A stretch of DNA of 64,000 nucleotides from UBA1794 sp050946375 (GTDB lineage: Bacteria > Bacteroidota > Bacteroidia > Bacteroidales > Bacteroidaceae). Of this stretch, positions 8,774-15,528 are shown one piece after another. The translations under genes and the position numbers were made by a program. Position 1 is the first letter of the stretch. The number at the start of each line of letters is the position of its first letter. Under the pieces are notes generated by a model. It had not been told where the DNA came from, did not search any database, and saw only the letters and a program-made list of their open reading frames with translations. Location: contig JBMNUT010000010.1 of the NCBI GenBank assembly GCA_050946375.1, positions 1 through 64,000 on the forward strand, written 5' to 3'.

Positions 8774-8813
8774 GAACGGGTGTTTTCCTCCACGGGAAAA
8801 CACCCGTTCTTTC
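8774..8813 (+). terminator. Terminator after the TPR lipoprotein gene
   Basis: Perfect 15-bp stem, arms 8774-8788 (gaacgggtgttttcc) and 8795-8809, loop of 6, followed by tttcg. Confidence 0.85.
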
Positions 8814-8856
8814 GTAATTCACCGCCCAAAAACAAGCCACCTTCTCCACAAAGCCC

Positions 8857-8864
8857 TATCTTTG
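8857..8864 (+). promoter_or_regulatory. -7 element for the DUF4369 lipoprotein gene
   Basis: tatctttg, 70 bases before the ATG. No convincing -33 TTTG at the right distance. Confidence 0.5.
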
Positions 8865-8885
8865 CAACCGGAAACACCCATACCG

Positions 8886-8975
8886 GTTTCCAAAAACACC
8901 CACATCAATTTCGAAAAACACCCAGCACTTTCCCATGAACCACCCGGCACTTTTCCCCAATACCGCAGCCGCACT
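8886..8975. repeat. 22-nt-type repeat block that encodes a protein N-terminus
   Basis: Units cgaaaaacacccagcacttt, cccatgaaccacccggcacttt and tccccaataccgcagccgcact follow each other at exactly 22 nt. The ATG at 8935 lies in the second unit. Confidence 0.7.
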
Positions 8976-9675
8976 CCGCCGCCTCACCACCCTGCTCACC
9001 GCAAGCCTGCTCCTCCTGCTGGCCACAGCCTGCAAGGACGACCCCCAAATCCACCTCACCGGCGAAATAAAAGGACTGACCCAGCCCGACATACTCTTCC
9101 TCGGATTCCGGCCCGACACGTGCCCCGTACTCCCCATCGCCCACCAGGCCGGACACTTCACGCTCGACTTCCTGCCCGACCCCAACCGCCCGCCCGTACT
9201 CATCCTCGACGGAAAAACAGAAATCCCCCTCTTCGCACAGCCCGGCGACGAAGTCCGCGTAAAAGGAGACATGAGAAACCCCGAAAAAATCACCGTAGAA
9301 GGCGGCGAACAACTCAACCAGGACCTCAACCAAGTGCGCGCCAACACCCTGAAACCCGAAGACTTCATACAAAAATACCCCGACCACTTGGCCTCGGCAT
9401 GGCTGCTCCGCTACCTGACCGCCCACGGCGAAAACCCCGACACCAAGCGCCTTCGCAAAATGCACGGCCTCCTCACCCCCCGACTCGCGCAACACGAACT
9501 CCTGCGCGACGTACAAGAAGAATTCGGGCGCAAAGACTTCTTCCACGAACTCGAAATCCCCCACTTCGGACGCCCGGCACACGTCCTCATCCAGCAGCCC
9601 GACTCCGCACACAACCTCGACACCGTCCTCACCAACGAACAGCTCAATCAGGAACTCAGAAAGCGCCTGAACTGA
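8935..9675 (+). CDS. DUF4369-like lipoprotein
   Basis: The 246-residue product has a long N-region, a hydrophobic segment (LTTLLTASLLLLLATAC) and a lipobox ATAC with Cys near 33. It then has a beta-rich domain (IHLTGEIKGLTQPDILFLGF, then GHFTLDFLPD and FAQPGDEVRVKGD), the pattern of the DUF4369 domain that precedes thioredoxin-like domains in Bacteroidetes lipoproteins. Here no thioredoxin CxxC follows; instead ~110 helical residues end the protein. The first ~12 codons (MNHPALFPNTAAA) are encoded by the 22-nt repeat block, and there is no later ATG that keeps the signal peptide. Role unknown; outer-membrane or periplasmic lipoprotein. Confidence 0.7.
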   Translation: MNHPALFPNTAAALRRLTTLLTASLLLLLATACKDDPQIHLTGEIKGLTQPDILFLGFRPDTCPVLPIAHQAGHFTLDFLPDPNRPPVLILDGKTEIPLFAQPGDEVRVKGDMRNPEKITVEGGEQLNQDLNQVRANTLKPEDFIQKYPDHLASAWLLRYLTAHGENPDTKRLRKMHGLLTPRLAQHELLRDVQEEFGRKDFFHELEIPHFGRPAHVLIQQPDSAHNLDTVLTNEQLNQELRKRLN

Positions 9676-9736
9676 AATTACCGGGCGAAAAACGAAGATT
9701 CCCCGTCCCACCCCGGCAAGAAGCACAGGAAAATAC

Positions 9737-9744
9737 TATCTTTG
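9737..9744 (+). promoter_or_regulatory. -7 element for the YifB gene
   Basis: tatctttg, 26 bases before the ATG at 9771. Confidence 0.55.
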
Positions 9745-9770
9745 CCGGAGAGCCAGAAAAACACAACTCC

Positions 9771-11318
9771 ATGTACATCAAACTCTACGGAGCGGCCCTC
9801 AAAGGAGTCGACTCCGTAATTATTACCATCGAAGTGAACAGCTCGCGGGGAATCACCTGCACCATGGTCGGACTCCCCGACAGCTCCGTCAAGGAAAGCT
9901 ACGACCGCATCCGCTCCGCCCTTACCGAAAGCGGATACAAGCTACCCGCCCGCAAAACGGTCATCAACCTCGCCCCCGCAGACATACGCAAGGAAGGCGC
10001 AGCCTACGACCTGCCTATCGCCATCGGACTCATGGCAGCCAGCGAAATGCTGCCCCCCGACCGCCTCGAGCGCTTCCTCATCATGGGCGAACTCGGCCTC
10101 GACGGCACAGTGCGCCCCATCAAAGGCGCACTACCCATAGCCATCAAGGCACGCGAGCTCGGCTACGAAGGCCTGATCGTGCCCAGCGCCAACGGAAGAG
10201 AAGCCGCCGTAGTCAACAAACTCAAAGTCTATGCCGTCGACCACATAAGGCAAGTCGTCGACTTCTTCTCCGGCGACGGCCAAAACCTAAAGCCCGTCGA
10301 AGTAGACACCCGCAAGGAATTCTACGAGCACCAGGGAAATTTCGATTGCGACTTCTCCGAAGTGCGCGGACAGGAAAGCGTTAAGCGAGCCATTGAGGTG
10401 GCCGCGGCCGGAGGCCACAACCTTATTATGATTGGCCCTCCCGGAAGCGGAAAATCGATGATGGCCAAACGCATACCGACCATACTCCCTCCCCTGTCTC
10501 TGGCGGAGAGTTTGGAAACAACGAAGATACATTCCGTGGCCGGACGGCTCAAACGCGACAGTTCCCTCATCACTACCCGCCCCTTCCGCAGCCCCCACCA
10601 CAGCATCTCGCAAGCCGCCATGTGCGGCGGAGGGAGCAATCCGCAGCCCGGCGAGATCAGTCTGGCCCACAACGGCGTGCTTTTCCTCGACGAACTCCCC
10701 GAATTCGGGCGAAACGTACTCGAGGTCTTGCGCCAACCCCTCGAAGACCGGCGCATAACCGTGGCCCGCGCCAAGTACAGCGTAGAGTATCCGGCCAATT
10801 TCATGCTCGTCGCTTCCATGAACCCTTGCCCCTGTGGCTATTACAACGACCCCTCCCGCAAATGCGTCTGCACCCCTGCACAGGTACAGCGGTATCTGAA
10901 CCGGATTTCAGGCCCCCTAATGGACCGAATCGACCTGCAAACCGAAATTATCCCCGTACCCTTCAACGAACTCTCCCGCCACGAACCGGGCGAACCCAGC
11001 AGCGCCATCCGCCAACGCGTAGTGCGGGCCCGCGAAATACAGCAACAACGCTACGCCCCCTACCCCGGCATTTTCTGCAACGCACAGATGACGCCCGCAC
11101 TCCAGGAGCGCTTCGCACGGCCCGACGCCGCAGGACTGGCCCAACTGAAGCAAGCCATGGAGCGCTTCAACCTGTCGGCCCGAGCCTATACACGCATACT
11201 GAAAGTGGCACGCACCATAGCCGACCTCGAAGGAGCCCCCGACATCCTGACCCACCACCTGGCCGAAGCCATCGGATACCGCAAGCTCGACCGCGAAAAC
11301 TGGGGCAACAACTACTAA
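9771..11318 (+). CDS. YifB/ComM-family Mg chelatase-like AAA+ ATPase
   Basis: The 515-residue product has an N-terminal ChlI-type domain (KLYGAALKGVDSVIITIEVN, then GLPDSSVKESYDRIR) over about 1-170. The AAA+ module has Walker A GPPGSGKS at 222-229, Walker B VLFLDELPEF near 300, and a C-terminal Mg-chelatase domain. A Cys-rich segment (NPCPCGYY, then CVCTP) sits between them as usual for the family. In naturally competent bacteria ComM is a helicase that extends recombination junctions; the role in Bacteroidetes is untested to my knowledge. The same frame is open 303 codons further upstream through the lipoprotein gene, but MYIKLYG matches the family start and has its own promoter. Confidence 0.93.
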   Translation: MYIKLYGAALKGVDSVIITIEVNSSRGITCTMVGLPDSSVKESYDRIRSALTESGYKLPARKTVINLAPADIRKEGAAYDLPIAIGLMAASEMLPPDRLERFLIMGELGLDGTVRPIKGALPIAIKARELGYEGLIVPSANGREAAVVNKLKVYAVDHIRQVVDFFSGDGQNLKPVEVDTRKEFYEHQGNFDCDFSEVRGQESVKRAIEVAAAGGHNLIMIGPPGSGKSMMAKRIPTILPPLSLAESLETTKIHSVAGRLKRDSSLITTRPFRSPHHSISQAAMCGGGSNPQPGEISLAHNGVLFLDELPEFGRNVLEVLRQPLEDRRITVARAKYSVEYPANFMLVASMNPCPCGYYNDPSRKCVCTPAQVQRYLNRISGPLMDRIDLQTEIIPVPFNELSRHEPGEPSSAIRQRVVRAREIQQQRYAPYPGIFCNAQMTPALQERFARPDAAGLAQLKQAMERFNLSARAYTRILKVARTIADLEGAPDILTHHLAEAIGYRKLDRENWGNNY

Positions 11319-11335
11319 GTCCCACTGCAGAAAAC

Positions 11336-11380
11336 AAAAAACCGGGCCGCCCCTTCATCCACGGAGCGACCCGGTTTTTC
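11336..11380. terminator. Bidirectional terminator between the convergent YifB and nhaA genes
   Basis: aaaaaccgggccgc at about 11337-11350 pairs with gcgacccggttttt at 11366-11379 (one mismatch). It has A-tract and T-tract sides and so serves both convergent genes. Confidence 0.8.
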
Positions 11381-11402
11381 GTTGTCAGACGCCGCCCAAC
11401 CC

Positions 11403-12764
11403 TCAGGCAGCGGCCACCTCTTTCGGCGTTTCCTGCTCCTTGGGAAGGACAAAGTGGAGAATGATGCAGCCGAGAATACCGGAGATTATCGTGCCGCACA
11501 CTACGCCAATCTTAGCCTGGTCGAGCAGTTGCGGCATATCGCTGCCGAAGGAAAGCTGAGCGATGAAGAGCGAAACCGTAAATCCTACACCGCCCAACAT
11601 GCTGACCCCCGTCAGATTCCGGAAAGTCATGCCCGTAGGCATCTTAGTCAGCCCGGCAAAGATGGAAATAGCCGTAAACGTATAGATTCCGACGAACTTC
11701 CCGATGACCAGACCCAGTATGATTCCCAGGCTGACCACGCCGAACTCCATCGAACCATCGGCCTTCAGCACCGTAACGCCCGCATTGGCAAAGGCAAAAA
11801 CCGGCAGAATAAAGTAATTGACCGTAGCCTGCAGCCCCGAATCGAGGCTCTGCAACGGCGAAACCACGCGGCGCGAAGCCCGCTTCAGCTCCGTCAGCGT
11901 GCCCTCCTGACCCTCGTCGAGCATGATTTCCTCCTTCGGCGAAACGCGGAAACGCTGCAGTGCCCCGCGCAACCGCTCCGCAAAACGCCCCGTTTCCTCC
12001 TGCGGCGTAGCCGGAATAGTGAAGGCGAGAATTACGCCGGCAATCGTGGCATGCACGCCACTCTGCAGGAAGAGATACCAGAGAATCACGCCCAATCCGA
12101 GGTAAAACCACCGGCTGTGCACGCCCCGCCAGTTACCGATGCAGAGAAGGGCCAGCACCAAAACCGACCAAAGCAGGTATTCCAAAGCCAGATGCGACGA
12201 GTAGAAAAGCGCAATGACGAGTATGCCGCCTATGTCGTCGGCCACGGCAAAGGTCGTAAGGAATATGCGCATGTTGAGCGGGACGCGCTTGCCGAAGAGC
12301 GCCAGCACGCCGAGCGAGAAGGCAATGTCCGTAGCCATCGGGATAGCCATGCCGCTCTCGCCGGGCGTTCCGTAGGCCACGTACGCAAAAATTAGGACGG
12401 GCATAATCATTCCCCCGCAGGCGGCAATCACGGGCAGCAGCGCCTGCCGCAGACTGGAGAGCTCGCCGACGAGCATCTCCCGCTTGATTTCCATGCCGGT
12501 GCTGAAGAAGAAGACCACCATCAGCGCATCGTTGATGAATTCGAGCAGCGTGAGCGGATGCCCGGCATGGTTGAACACGTTGAAAGAGCCTATCTGCAGA
12601 TGAACCGGTTGCTGCCAAAAGGTGAAATAAGCCCCGCTCCAGGGCGAATTGGCCACGATGAGCGCCAGCGCCGCCGTAAGCATGAGCAGAATGCCGCCGT
12701 TCATGTGCCGGCCGACGGCACGAAGTGCGGAAACAAAAGGGTTGGAAACAGAATTTTCTTGCAT
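11403..12764 (-). CDS. nhaA: Na+/H+ antiporter NhaA
   Basis: Inner-membrane antiporter that exports Na+ in exchange for protons. The 453 residues comprise about twelve membrane helices plus an internal hydrophilic loop (~290-330, VSPKEEIMLDEGQEG) that is longer than in E. coli NhaA. The ion-site aspartates are present: ATDIAF (D146) and FAVADDIGG (D176/D177). HATIAGVILAF and the GGVGFTVSLFIAQLSF end helix are also typical. The start at 12764 (MQENSVSNPF) is the first ATG after a ~105-nt leader that holds a long palindrome from the 22-nt repeat family. Confidence 0.95.
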   Translation of the reverse strand: MQENSVSNPFVSALRAVGRHMNGGILLMLTAALALIVANSPWSGAYFTFWQQPVHLQIGSFNVFNHAGHPLTLLEFINDALMVVFFFSTGMEIKREMLVGELSSLRQALLPVIAACGGMIMPVLIFAYVAYGTPGESGMAIPMATDIAFSLGVLALFGKRVPLNMRIFLTTFAVADDIGGILVIALFYSSHLALEYLLWSVLVLALLCIGNWRGVHSRWFYLGLGVILWYLFLQSGVHATIAGVILAFTIPATPQEETGRFAERLRGALQRFRVSPKEEIMLDEGQEGTLTELKRASRRVVSPLQSLDSGLQATVNYFILPVFAFANAGVTVLKADGSMEFGVVSLGIILGLVIGKFVGIYTFTAISIFAGLTKMPTGMTFRNLTGVSMLGGVGFTVSLFIAQLSFGSDMPQLLDQAKIGVVCGTIISGILGCIILHFVLPKEQETPKEVAAA

Positions 12765-12828
12765 GTTCTTAGTCTTTATCGTTCTACTGTTTTTGGGAAA
12801 AGTGTTGTGTGAATTTCGCTAAAGTGGA

Positions 12829-12872
12829 GGCGGTTTTTGGAAAAAGCGCAGGCACTTTTTCCAAAAACCGCC
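12829..12872. repeat. Near-perfect 21-bp palindrome of the 22-nt repeat type at the nhaA promoter
   Basis: Arms 12829-12849 (ggcggtttttggaaaaagcgc) and 12852-12872 are complementary at all but one position. On the nhaA strand the palindrome starts directly after the -7 element, so it spans the likely transcription start. Confidence 0.75.
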
Positions 12873-12905
12873 CAAAGATACTCTTTTTTCCCAAGACGCG
12901 CCAAG
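12873..12905 (-). promoter_or_regulatory. nhaA promoter
   Basis: On the minus strand, -33 cttg (12902-12905), 21 bp, then -7 tatctttg (12873-12880). The leader is about 100 nt. Confidence 0.6.
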
Positions 12906-12943
12906 CCCCATCCGCGGAATCGGCATTTCCACGGCGCAGACGC

Positions 12944-15118
12944 TCACCACTTAAGCCTCAGCATCAGCTCGACGTCCTGCTTGCAGGAAGAGCGAATCAG
13001 CTGCAGCCCGCTGCTTATCTCCTCACGGTCGAAGTAGCGGGTCAGGCCGTACTTTCCCACCAGGGCCAGGCGCCCGCCCCAGCCATCCCAGCGCAGGAGG
13101 GCATAAAGACGCATCCCCCTGCCGTAGAACGAAGGCACGGAGAACGTATAGGGCAGGCTGTATTCGTAGACGTACAGGCGCGCATCGTAGTCATCCGTAT
13201 GGAAGTAGTGGATTCCCGCGCTTGCCCGTGTGGGCAAGCGGCGCGGTTTCCACAGAGCCGCTTGCCCTACGAGCCACCCGTTGCTGCGGCGGTGGCCCCG
13301 CCGATGCCCTGCGCGCGCAAAGAGCAGGGCCGTCTTCAGCTGCAGTTCCTCGCCGCGGGGCGTGCAATAGAGCTGCAATTTGGCCCGGTGCGTGGCATAA
13401 GGATTGACCGTCGTGCGCTCCTCGCCCGCAAGCGCGTCGGACGAAAGATTCTTTCCCTTCTCCTTATAGCGGTAGTACGCCTCCACGCGCCACGCCTCGT
13501 GCGGCGTCCACTCCAGCCGGCCCATCAGGTCGTAGCCCTTCGAGGCCGTGCTTACGCCATACTTGGCGTAGGGGAAGCGAAAAAGGTCGGCATAAACCGT
13601 CAGATGAAGCCGTCCGGGGAGCATTCCCGCCGCCCCTATGTACAATCCCTCCTCGTTCTGCACGTAGCCGCCTTCGCTGAAACTGCAGGCGTAGAAACTC
13701 TTGTAGCGCATATCGTAGCGGCGGTAAATCGCAACGCCCTGCCATTCGCCGGGCAGGCGCAGCCTGACGGCCTGCAGCAGGGCTGTCTTCCCGTCCGGGT
13801 CGAAGGCAATTTCGCCCGAGAGCTGCAGGCCGTTGCGCAGCGTCAGGCGGTAGTCGGCGCTCGCATTGCCGCCCCGCCGCCCGCGGAAGTAGTAAGTATT
13901 GTAGGAACGCGGCTCCCGTTCGTAGAGTTTGCTGAAGAAGTATCCCACCGCGTTCAGCCCCACTTCGAGAAAAGTGCCGAGGTATTGCACCGAACCGCCG
14001 GCGGTCTGCACGACGGCGGCGCGCTTTCGCTCCACTTCGCGGGGCAAACGGTGGTAACCGTCGGTACTTATGCTCAGAAGCGTGTCGTTTTCGAGCCGTC
14101 CGTCCAGCCTTCTGTACGAATAGAAGCCCGCTATGCGCAGTTGACGCAAGGGTTGCACCACGAAGGCAGCCCCGTTCAGGTAGTTGTACTCGTCGGTCGA
14201 GCTGTGGGCGCGGAGCTTTCCGCGGCTCAGCCCCGCCACGGGCAGCGAAGCGCCCTTGCTGCTCAGGAAACCGTTGCCCATGATGAGCCCTTGCCCCAGG
14301 TCGATGCGATACTTGCCCAGGGCCAGCGTGTGGAGCAGGCCGCTGCCGCGGTAGAGCAGATAGAAGGAATAGGAGTCGTAGCCCTTGCGGTTGGCGCCTT
14401 TGAAGAAAGGCTCTCCGGCGTCGTTCGAGGCGGCCATGCCCGCCTGCAGCCAGTCGCCCAGCCGGAGGGAGTAGCGCAAGGAGTGGGCGACGGGTGGCCC
14501 GAGGTACATGGCGTCGGGGTTATCCATCAGCTCCGGCACGCTCTTCTTTCGGTAGCCCTCGCGCTCGTAGAGCGGAACGGAGGCCTTCAGGCGGATTTCC
14601 TGCCGCACGTCGCGCCGCAGGCTGAAGCGCTTTTCCCTCCGCGGGACTCCCTCTGGCGGCACTACGCGGAGGAAGGGGGCGACGAGGCGCAGCGTCTGCC
14701 GGTCGAAGGCCTCGATGAGTTGCAGTTCCTGCAGGCTGCGGAAGGCGCCGTGGCGGGCGCGGTAGTCGAGAAGTTGCTCCACTTGGAGAGGCGTGAGGAA
14801 GGGAATCCGCTCCAGTTCCCTGCGGGTAGCGCGGTTCAGGTCGAGCGGACGGGCCATCAGCGCTTCCCACTCGTCGCGGTTTTCCTCCCACAGCGCCGGG
14901 GAGAAGCCCTCCTCCTGCGCGCTTTCCTCCTGCAGCGTCTCCCAGAAGTCTTCGGCCTCCCACGTCGCGGCAGAGGGCTCGTCGGCCGTTGCCCCGGCAC
15001 GGTGGTTCAGGCTGTCGGGCGGAAAGGGGCGCACGTCCTGCCCCGCCGACGCAAGCGGCAGGGAGGCAAGCAGGAAAAGCACCGCATGTTTTCGGAAAAA
15101 GTACTGCATGTTTTTCAT
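12944..15118 (-). CDS. Helix-hairpin-helix outer-membrane beta-barrel-like protein
   Basis: The 724-residue product has a signal peptide (MKNMQYFF, then VLFLLASLPLASAGQ). Helix-hairpin-helix motifs follow near residues 85-160 (LDLNRATRRELERIPFLTPLQVEQLLDYRARHG and SLQELQLIEAF, ComEA-like). The rest is a long region rich in alternating aromatic strands typical of an outer-membrane barrel (SLRYSLRLGDWLQAGMAAS, YDSYSFYLLYRG, LDLMGRLEW-like repeats), ending in VELMLRLKW with a C-terminal aromatic residue. Bacteroidetes encode one such HhH-barrel protein widely; it may bind DNA at the surface, which is inference. The chosen start (15118) is the only one giving a signal peptide, and its first ~15 codons are 22-nt repeat sequence. 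Confidence 0.75.
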   Translation of the reverse strand: MKNMQYFFRKHAVLFLLASLPLASAGQDVRPFPPDSLNHRAGATADEPSAATWEAEDFWETLQEESAQEEGFSPALWEENRDEWEALMARPLDLNRATRRELERIPFLTPLQVEQLLDYRARHGAFRSLQELQLIEAFDRQTLRLVAPFLRVVPPEGVPRREKRFSLRRDVRQEIRLKASVPLYEREGYRKKSVPELMDNPDAMYLGPPVAHSLRYSLRLGDWLQAGMAASNDAGEPFFKGANRKGYDSYSFYLLYRGSGLLHTLALGKYRIDLGQGLIMGNGFLSSKGASLPVAGLSRGKLRAHSSTDEYNYLNGAAFVVQPLRQLRIAGFYSYRRLDGRLENDTLLSISTDGYHRLPREVERKRAAVVQTAGGSVQYLGTFLEVGLNAVGYFFSKLYEREPRSYNTYYFRGRRGGNASADYRLTLRNGLQLSGEIAFDPDGKTALLQAVRLRLPGEWQGVAIYRRYDMRYKSFYACSFSEGGYVQNEEGLYIGAAGMLPGRLHLTVYADLFRFPYAKYGVSTASKGYDLMGRLEWTPHEAWRVEAYYRYKEKGKNLSSDALAGEERTTVNPYATHRAKLQLYCTPRGEELQLKTALLFARAGHRRGHRRSNGWLVGQAALWKPRRLPTRASAGIHYFHTDDYDARLYVYEYSLPYTFSVPSFYGRGMRLYALLRWDGWGGRLALVGKYGLTRYFDREEISSGLQLIRSSCKQDVELMLRLKW

Positions 15119-15155
15119 GGAAGCACTGCACGTTTTGCACAAAAGCCCCGCACCT
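15078..15155. repeat. 22-nt-type repeat block encoding the HhH protein's signal-peptide start
   Basis: Units caccgcatgttttcggaaaa, gtactgcatgtttttcatgg, aagcactgcacgttttgcac and aaaagccccgcacctcgcag at ~22-nt spacing. The minus-strand ATG at 15118 and residues KNMQYFFRKHAVLF come from it. Confidence 0.75.
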
Positions 15156-15217
15156 CGCAGCCGGAACCGATACCTGCTCCGGACAAAAGGCGGGCGACGA
15201 ATGTAAGTTTGTACCGC

Positions 15218-15225
15218 CAAATTTA
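15218..15225 (-). promoter_or_regulatory. Possible -7 element of the HhH gene
   Basis: taaattt(g) on the minus strand, about 100 bases before the start. The -33 is not at the ideal distance. Confidence 0.35.
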
Positions 15226-15330
15226 AAAACAAACGCTTCATTTCCCTCACAAAAGAGGGACATATCTGCACTTTTCCGCCTGCCCGACCGTTTTTTGCCG
15301 CCCCGCAGCCTGCCAGAAAACGGCCTTTTC

Positions 15331-15450
15331 ACTTGCCGCTGCACGCGTCTTTGTGTATCTTTGCTTACGCGAAGACAGGAGGCGGCTCGGCATAGTCAAG
15401 CTGAAAACTTTGTTTTCGCTTGCCTCTGCACTCGCCTTTCACTATCTTTG
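15331..15450. repeat. Second locus of the ~87-bp promoter-bearing repeat
   Basis: A partial copy (15331-15362) ends in gtgtatctttg. A full copy (15363-15450) follows: gcttacgcgaagacaggaggcggctcggca, then ttttcgcttgcc and cgcctttcactatctttg. It is the same unit as at 2065-2331 with moderate divergence. Both copies keep the full TATCTTTG. Confidence 0.85.
15419..15450 (+). promoter_or_regulatory. Promoter of the DUF2264 gene inside the repeat
   Basis: -33 cttg 15419-15422, a 20-bp spacer and -7 tatctttg 15443-15450, the identical geometry to the aroQ promoter 13 kb away. The ATG follows at 15529. Confidence 0.7.
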
Positions 15451-15528
15451 CCCACAGGGAAGCAGCGATGCCTCCCGCCGTTTTTTCAAACAATTCACAA
15501 ACAATCTTTTAAAAAGCCTTATCTCACT

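Noticed and set aside
8862..9770. In-frame 303-codon extension upstream of the YifB gene
   Set aside because: It runs out of frame through the DUF4369 lipoprotein gene, is Pro/Arg-rich like other shadow frames here, and the family start and a -7 element are at 9771 and 9737.
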